The translations under genes were made by a program, and so were the position numbers. The notes beneath the pieces are model-generated. The model saw only the letters and a program-made list of their open reading frames with translations. It had not been told where the DNA came from and searched no databases. From NCBI RefSeq assembly GCF_000720115.1, contig NZ_JOIR01000007.1:62001-126000 (forward strand): a stretch of 64,000 bases of DNA, given 5' to 3'. Every line of letters begins with the position of its first letter. Within the stretch, counting starts at the first letter, position 1. The stretch is from Streptomyces sp. NRRL F-2580. Its GTDB lineage: Bacteria; Actinomycetota; Actinomycetes; Streptomycetales; Streptomycetaceae. Below, piece by piece: positions 59,860 through 64,000 of the stretch.

Positions 59860-60768
59860 ATGCCGAATGGTCAGCACGGTCAGCAGCAGCCTCCCGCCGG
59901 AGGCCAGTGGTACCCGCCGGAGTGGCCCGACCGCATCCGCGCGCTCGCGGACGGTTCCCTCATCCCGGTGCCACCACGCCGCGCCGCCACCGTCATGCTC
60001 CTGCGCGACACCCCCGCCGGTCCCGCCGTGCACATGCTGCGCAGACGGGCCTCCATGGCCTTCGCCGGGGGCGCGTACGCCTATCCGGGTGGCGGCGTCG
60101 ACCCCCGCGACGAGGAGCACCAGGTGGGCTGGGCGGGGCCCTCGCAGGAGGACTGGGCGGCCCGGCTCGGAACGGACGTCCTGACCGCCCAGGCCATCGT
60201 CTGCGGCGCCGTACGGGAGACCTTCGAGGAGGCGGGCGTCCTGCTCGCCGGGGAGACGCCGGACACCGTCGTCGGCGACACCACCGGTGACGACTGGGAG
60301 GCCGACCGGCAGGCCCTGGTCGCCCGTGAGCTGTCCTTCGCGGACTTCCTCGACCGCCGCGGCCTGCGGCTGCGCTCCGACCTGCTCGGGGCGTGGGCGC
60401 GCTGGATCACCCCCGAGTTCGAGCCGCGCCGCTACGACACCTGGTTCTTCGTCGCCGCCCTCCCCGAGGGCCAGCGCACCCGCAACGCCTCCACCGAGGC
60501 CGACCGGACCGTCTGGATCCGCCCGGCCGACGCGGCCGCCGGCTACGACAAGGGCGAGCTGCTGATGATGCCGCCCACCATTTCCACCCTGCGCTCCCTG
60601 GAGCCGTACGGGAGCGCCGCCGACGCGCTCACCGCGGCCGCCGCCCAGGACCTCACCCCGGTGCTGGCCGAGGCCGTGCTGGAGGACGGCGAGGTCGTGC
60701 TCAGCTGGCCGGGCCACGACGAGTTCACCAAGCGGGTCCGCCTCGGCCGTCCGGGGGGCACCGCATGA
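59860..60768 (+). CDS. NUDIX hydrolase
   Basis: 302 residues. After a Gln/Pro-rich start, RRAATVMLLRDTPAGPAVHMLRRR and MAFAGGAYAYPGGGVDPRD lead to a Nudix box (AIVCGAVRETFEEAGVLLAGE; RETxxEAG core). The box is split from the usual spacing by an insertion. Acts on nucleoside diphosphate-linked substrates, CoA-type in similar long members. Overlaps the MBL gene by 4 bp. Confidence 0.9.
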   Translation: MPNGQHGQQQPPAGGQWYPPEWPDRIRALADGSLIPVPPRRAATVMLLRDTPAGPAVHMLRRRASMAFAGGAYAYPGGGVDPRDEEHQVGWAGPSQEDWAARLGTDVLTAQAIVCGAVRETFEEAGVLLAGETPDTVVGDTTGDDWEADRQALVARELSFADFLDRRGLRLRSDLLGAWARWITPEFEPRRYDTWFFVAALPEGQRTRNASTEADRTVWIRPADAAAGYDKGELLMMPPTISTLRSLEPYGSAADALTAAAAQDLTPVLAEAVLEDGEVVLSWPGHDEFTKRVRLGRPGGTA

Positions 60769-61610
60769 GCGACGCCGTCGCACTGCCCGGACACCCCCGC
60801 GGAGTCGTCACCTCGGGGCCGGCGACGGCCCGCGCGGTGAACGTCCTGGCCCCCAACGCCTCCGCGATGACCCTGGACGGCACCAACACCTGGCTCGTGT
60901 CCGAGCCCGGCTCCGACCTCGCCGTCGTCATCGATCCCGGCCCGCTGGACGAGGGACACCTGCGGGCGGTCATCGCCGCCGCCGAACAGGCCGGCAAGCG
61001 GATCGCCCTCACCCTGCTCACCCACGGCCACCCCGACCACGCCGAGGGCGCGGGGCGCTTCGCCGAGCTCACCCGCACCAAGGTCCGTGCCCTGGACCCG
61101 GCCCTGCGGCTCGGCGACGAGGGCCTGGCCGGCGGGAACGTGATCCGCACCGGCGGCCTGGAGCTGCGCGTGGTCCCGACCCCGGGCCACACCAGCGACT
61201 CGCTCTGCTTCCACCTGCCCGCCGACCGGGCCGTGCTGACCGGCGACACCATCCTCGGCCGCGGCACGACCGTGGTCGCCCACCCCGACGGGCGCCTCGG
61301 CGACTACCTGGACTCCCTGCGCCGGCTGCGCTCGCTCACCGTGGACGACGGGGTGCACACCGTCCTGCCGGGGCACGGACCGGTCCTGGAGGACGCGCAG
61401 GGGGCCGTCGAGTACTACCTGGCCCACCGCGCGCACCGGCTCGCCCAGGTCGAGACCGCCGTCGAGAACGGCTTCGTGACCCCCGAGGCGGTCGTGGCCC
61501 AGGTCTACGCGGACGTGGACCGCTCCCTGTGGCCGGCGGCGGAATGGTCCGTCCGCGCGCAGCTCGAGTACCTTCAAGATCACGGACTGATCCCTGGAGG
61601 GCCCGAATGA
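60765..61610 (+). CDS. MBL-fold metallo-hydrolase
   Basis: 281 residues from ATG 60765. Zinc-binding LLTHGHPDHAEGAGRF (HxHxDH), VVPTPGHTSDSLCF, LTGDTILGRGTTVV and VLPGHGPVLEDAQ, then a helical tail typical of the LACTB2-like group (YYLAHRAHRLAQVETAV). Substrate unknown; translationally coupled with the NUDIX gene and the small gene behind. Confidence 0.93.
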   Translation: MSDAVALPGHPRGVVTSGPATARAVNVLAPNASAMTLDGTNTWLVSEPGSDLAVVIDPGPLDEGHLRAVIAAAEQAGKRIALTLLTHGHPDHAEGAGRFAELTRTKVRALDPALRLGDEGLAGGNVIRTGGLELRVVPTPGHTSDSLCFHLPADRAVLTGDTILGRGTTVVAHPDGRLGDYLDSLRRLRSLTVDDGVHTVLPGHGPVLEDAQGAVEYYLAHRAHRLAQVETAVENGFVTPEAVVAQVYADVDRSLWPAAEWSVRAQLEYLQDHGLIPGGPE

Positions 61611-61906
61611 ACACCGTGTTCCTGCTCGTCATGCTGATAGCCACGGCCGGATGGATCACGTCGACGGTGTCGTTGCGCGTGAAGAGCCTCCAGATGCAGG
61701 CGGACCGGGCGGAGCGCCGCCTGGCCCTCGTGCTGGAACACCTCGGCATCGAGGAGCCGGAGCCGGCCGGCATGGACGAGGTGCGCGCCCTGCTCGGGGA
61801 GGACCGGCAGATCTCGGCGATCAAGGCCTACCGCCGGATCACCGGCGCGGGCCTGGCCGAGGCCAAGCTGGCCGTCGAGGCCCTGGCCGAAGCCCGGAAG
61901 TCCTAG
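61607..61906 (+). CDS. small membrane-anchored protein with L7/L12-like C-terminal domain
   Basis: 99 residues. One N-terminal helix (MNTVFLLVMLIATAGWITST), a coiled segment (LRVKSLQMQADRAERRLALVLEHL), then EVRALLGEDRQISAIKAYRRITGAGLAEAKLAVEALA, which matches the ribosomal L7/L12 C-terminal fold used as a small interaction domain. Last gene of the NUDIX-MBL operon; overlaps a convergent gene by 4 bp. Confidence 0.85.
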   Translation: MNTVFLLVMLIATAGWITSTVSLRVKSLQMQADRAERRLALVLEHLGIEEPEPAGMDEVRALLGEDRQISAIKAYRRITGAGLAEAKLAVEALAEARKS

Positions 61907-62724
61907 GTCCCTCCCCCTCCGGCCACCCGCGGGGTCTTCGTGCCGTGCCGGGCCGTGTACTCGTCCGCGAGCCAGGGCCCGAGGTCCTCGACGTACGCGC
62001 GCAGCACGGCCGGGTCGGCCACCGGGTCCAGTGCCGCGGCGGCCGCGGCGCGCATCTGGTCCGCGCGCTGCGGGTAGTAGCCGCCGAAGACCTCCGCGGA
62101 CTCGGTGAGGTCGCTGGTCCAGCCGCCCCACCGGGGCATGACCAGCGTGAACCCGGTGCGCACCAGGCGCCGTGAGAAGAGCCGGCACAGCCTCCGGTAC
62201 TCGTCCGGGGTCGATGCCTCCCGCATCCGCCGGCGCCACCGGGGCAGTACGTCGGCCAGGTCGCCGTTGGTCTCGCGCGCGAGCAGGCTGTCCGGACGGT
62301 AGCGCGGCAGGTGCTCGGCCAGGTCCGCGCCGAGCAGCGGCGTGCACAGGCAGGCGAGGAACCAGCCCAGGTCGAATCGTTCCGCCTCGCTCAGCAGGGT
62401 GTCCTTGCCGTACAGCAGGATGCCGACGCCGTCGACCTCCGGGAAGTCCTCGTCGAGCCCGCGCGCCAGCACCTCGGCGGCGTCGCGGTCGTCGCCGGCG
62501 GGCTCGTGGTGCAGGGCCAGCAGGAGGTCGAGGCCGGAGCGCCCGGGGCGGGCCGTCCCGCGCGGCACGGACCCGTACAGGTAGGCGCTGTGCAGCCGTC
62601 GCCCGTACGCGTCGCGGATCCGTCCGCGGGCGGCCGCGACGACGCCCGCGAACGCGCCCGGGACCTGCCCGAGGGAGCCCTCGCGCTCGAAGCAGCCGTC
62701 CGTGTCCAGCCCTCTGTGCTCCAT
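61903..62724 (-). CDS. nucleotidyltransferase-fold protein, aminoglycoside adenylyltransferase-like
   Basis: 273 residues. SAYLYGSVPRGTARPGRSGLDLLLALH has the GS..xxRG start of the pol-beta nucleotidyltransferase fold, but the metal-binding DxD is GLD, with the first Asp lost. The C-terminal part (LARETNGDLADVLPRWRRRM, EYRRLCRLFSRRLVRTGFTLV, PWLADEYTARHG) resembles AadA-type helical domains. May be non-catalytic. ATG at 62724. Confidence 0.75.
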   Translation of the reverse strand: MEHRGLDTDGCFEREGSLGQVPGAFAGVVAAARGRIRDAYGRRLHSAYLYGSVPRGTARPGRSGLDLLLALHHEPAGDDRDAAEVLARGLDEDFPEVDGVGILLYGKDTLLSEAERFDLGWFLACLCTPLLGADLAEHLPRYRPDSLLARETNGDLADVLPRWRRRMREASTPDEYRRLCRLFSRRLVRTGFTLVMPRWGGWTSDLTESAEVFGGYYPQRADQMRAAAAAALDPVADPAVLRAYVEDLGPWLADEYTARHGTKTPRVAGGGGT

Positions 62725-62792
62725 ACCTCCACTGTGCCTCGTGCGGCCCCGCCGGTGCCCGAGGCGCGGGGGCTCGTCCCGGACACGCGAAA

Positions 62793-62820
62793 GGGGCCCC
62801 GCCCCCTCGGGCAGGACCCC
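62793..62820 (-). terminator. imperfect hairpin after crp
   Basis: GGGGCCCCGCCC and GGGCAGGACCCC pair in 10 of 12 positions, 22 bp past the crp stop on the minus strand. Confidence 0.55.
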
Positions 62821-62841
62821 TCCGAACAGCCGGGACCGGCG

Positions 62842-63516
62842 TCAGCGCGAGCGCTTCGCCAGGCGCTCCACGTCGAGCAGGATCACCGCGCGCGCCTCCA
62901 GGCGGAGCCAGCCGCGGCCCGCGAAGTCGGCCAGGGCCTTGTTCACGGTCTCGCGGGAGGCGCCGACGAGCTGCGCGAGCTCCTCCTGCGTGAGGTCGTG
63001 CACCACGTGGATGCCCTCCTCCGACTGCACGCCGAAGCGGCGCGACAGGTCGAGGAGCGCCCGCGCCACACGGCCGGGAACGTCGGAGAAGACCAGGTCG
63101 GACATCTGGTCGTTGGTCTTGCGCAGGCGCCGGGCGACGGCGCGCAGCAGCGCGGTCGCGACCTCGGGCCGGGCGTTGAGCCAGGGCTGGAGGTCGCCGT
63201 GGCCGAGGCCGAGCAGCTTGACCTCGGTCAGGGCGGTGGCGGTGGCGGTGCGCGGGCCGGGGTCGAAGAGCGACAGCTCACCGATCAGCTCGCCGGGGCC
63301 GAGGACGGCCAGCATGTTCTCGCGGCCGTCGGGGGAGGTGCGGTGCAGCTTCACCTTGCCCTCGGTCACCACGTACAGCCGGTCGCCGGGGTCGCCCTCG
63401 TGGAACAGGGCGTCACCGCGTGCGAGGGTCACCTCGCCCATGGAGGCGCGGAGCTCCGCGGCCTGCTCGTCATCGAGCGCCGCGAAGAGCGGGGCGCGCC
63501 GCAGAACGTCGTCCAC
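62842..63516 (-). CDS. crp: Crp/Fnr-family transcriptional regulator
   Basis: 224 residues. Cyclic-nucleotide-binding beta roll (LFHEGDPGDRLYVVTEGKVKLHR, GPGELIGELSLFDPGPRTATATAL), C-helix (WLNARPEVATALLRAVARRLRKT), and the HTH (LTQEELAQLVGASRETVNKALADFAGRGWLRL). GELS-L-RTATA keeps the cAMP phosphate-binding Arg. By synteny it is the Streptomyces Crp that links development and antibiotic production. Divergent from nth. Confidence 0.94.
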   Translation of the reverse strand: MDDVLRRAPLFAALDDEQAAELRASMGEVTLARGDALFHEGDPGDRLYVVTEGKVKLHRTSPDGRENMLAVLGPGELIGELSLFDPGPRTATATALTEVKLLGLGHGDLQPWLNARPEVATALLRAVARRLRKTNDQMSDLVFSDVPGRVARALLDLSRRFGVQSEEGIHVVHDLTQEELAQLVGASRETVNKALADFAGRGWLRLEARAVILLDVERLAKRSR

Positions 63517-63583
63517 GAGTCTCTCTCCTATGTCGACCAGCTCACGGGGACCGTGCTCCCCATTTTGCCGGACGGCTCAAACA

Positions 63584-63597
63584 GTGCGATCAATCAC
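63584..63597. promoter_or_regulatory. candidate Crp-binding site upstream of crp
   Basis: GTG-CGATCA-ATCAC differs at one base from the GTG-N6-GNCAC consensus I recall for Streptomyces Crp. It lies 68 bp upstream of the crp start, between crp and nth, so autoregulation is possible. Confidence 0.3.
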
Positions 63598-63700
63598 AAG
63601 GATGCCGGACGGACGGGCGTGCTGTGCGGCGGGAGGTCAATCGGAGTGGTGTTACCTGAGGTCCGGGCGGGGTGTCAGTCGCCGGCCTTAGGCTGGCCGG

Positions 63701-64000
63701 GTGTCCAATAAGCCGGTGAGAGCACAGGCCAAGGGGTCCGCAGGAGTGACGGCGCCCCACAATTCAGCCGTGGGCGAACAAGCCTCCGAGGTGGCGTCCA
63801 CGGAGGGGGCAGGCCCCCCTCAGGGCAAAGTTTCGGCCAAGAAACCGAAGGTGGCCAAGCCGGAATCGCGCCTGGCCATGGTGCGCAGGGCGCGGCGCAT
63901 CAACCGCGAGCTGGCCGAGATCTATCCGTACGCCCATCCGGAACTCGACTTCCGCAATCCCTTCGAGCTGCTCGTCGCGACGGTGCTCTCCGCGCAGACG
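63701..64000 (+). CDS. nth: endonuclease III (5' part, continues beyond the window)
   Basis: From GTG 63701 the frame stays open to the window end (100 codons). After a polar, Lys/Ala-rich extension of about 55 residues comes [43 protein letters not shown], the N-terminal signature of endonuclease III (VLSAQT with the DNA-contacting Gln). It excises oxidised pyrimidines. The exact start is uncertain because other in-frame GTGs follow. Confidence 0.9.
   Translation, partial: MSNKPVRAQAKGSAGVTAPHNSAVGEQASEVASTEGAGPPQGKVSAKKPKVAKPESRLAMVRRARRINRELAEIYPYAHPELDFRNPFELLVATVLSAQT

Overview
The window is high-GC DNA with the codon bias, GTG starts and gene content of a Streptomyces chromosome: WblA, a SigE-family sigma factor, tandem NarL-type two-component systems, a CYP107-like P450 and SpoIIE-type phosphatases. 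From memory, the gene order (purA, P450, two-component genes, ybaB-recR, ask-asd, sigma factor, metallophosphoesterase, yqeY, PBP, wblA, two ArsA-like ATPases, ridA, nudix, MBL, crp, nth) matches the core region around SCO3569-SCO3636 of S. coelicolor in inverted order. All calls come from reading the sequence; no database search was run.

Layout. 1-5.5 kb: MASE1 sensor (cut by the window edge), SpoIIE/PP2C phosphatase, a cysteine-less carboxymuconolactone-decarboxylase-like protein, purA, a degenerate diacylglycerol-kinase-like gene and a membrane protein. 5.5-13 kb: P450, two paralogous histidine kinase/response regulator pairs, and an acyltransferase and secreted hydrolase that overlap the second pair. 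13-22 kb: HIT protein, LysE exporter, NTF2-like protein, Ser/Thr kinase, MarR/DJ-1 pair, class III aminotransferase, GntR regulator and SLATT membrane protein. 22-28.5 kb: ybaB-recR-DUF5063, aspartokinase overlapped by a divergent asd, and a sigma factor with its membrane partner. 28.5-37.5 kb: SURF1, S9 peptidase, amidohydrolase, HD protein, MarR with a palindromic operator, SDR and SulP transporter.

37.6-51.9 kb is an integrated actinomycete integrative and conjugative element (AICE) of about 14.3 kb. It lies in the 3' end of tRNA-Pro(CGG) and is bounded by a perfect 59-bp direct repeat. Right to left from the intact tRNA it carries: a 40-bp perfect palindrome that can replace the tRNA terminator, integrase, excisionase, an iterated GTCAC cluster (candidate origin), an AAA+ ATPase and a Prim-Pol replication protein, a Cys-rich small protein, a repeat-rich candidate transfer locus, an FtsK/SpoIIIE-type TraB, a run of small membrane or spread-type genes, a GntR repressor with three GTCCTAGGAC operators, and a YdcF-like gene. 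The left arm holds a 147-bp nested palindrome, low-GC cargo (a membrane protein and an SPW-repeat protein), and a precise 3' half of a tRNA-Val gene that looks like the attachment site of a different element.

51.9-64 kb returns to conserved chromosome: metallophosphoesterase, YqeY, PBP, wblA, the ArsA-like ATPase pair, DUF4177-RidA, NUDIX-MBL-small membrane protein, a nucleotidyltransferase-like protein, Crp, and the 5' part of nth. A dispersed GC-rich intergenic repeat occurs six times. One copy supplies the last codons of a MarR-family gene.
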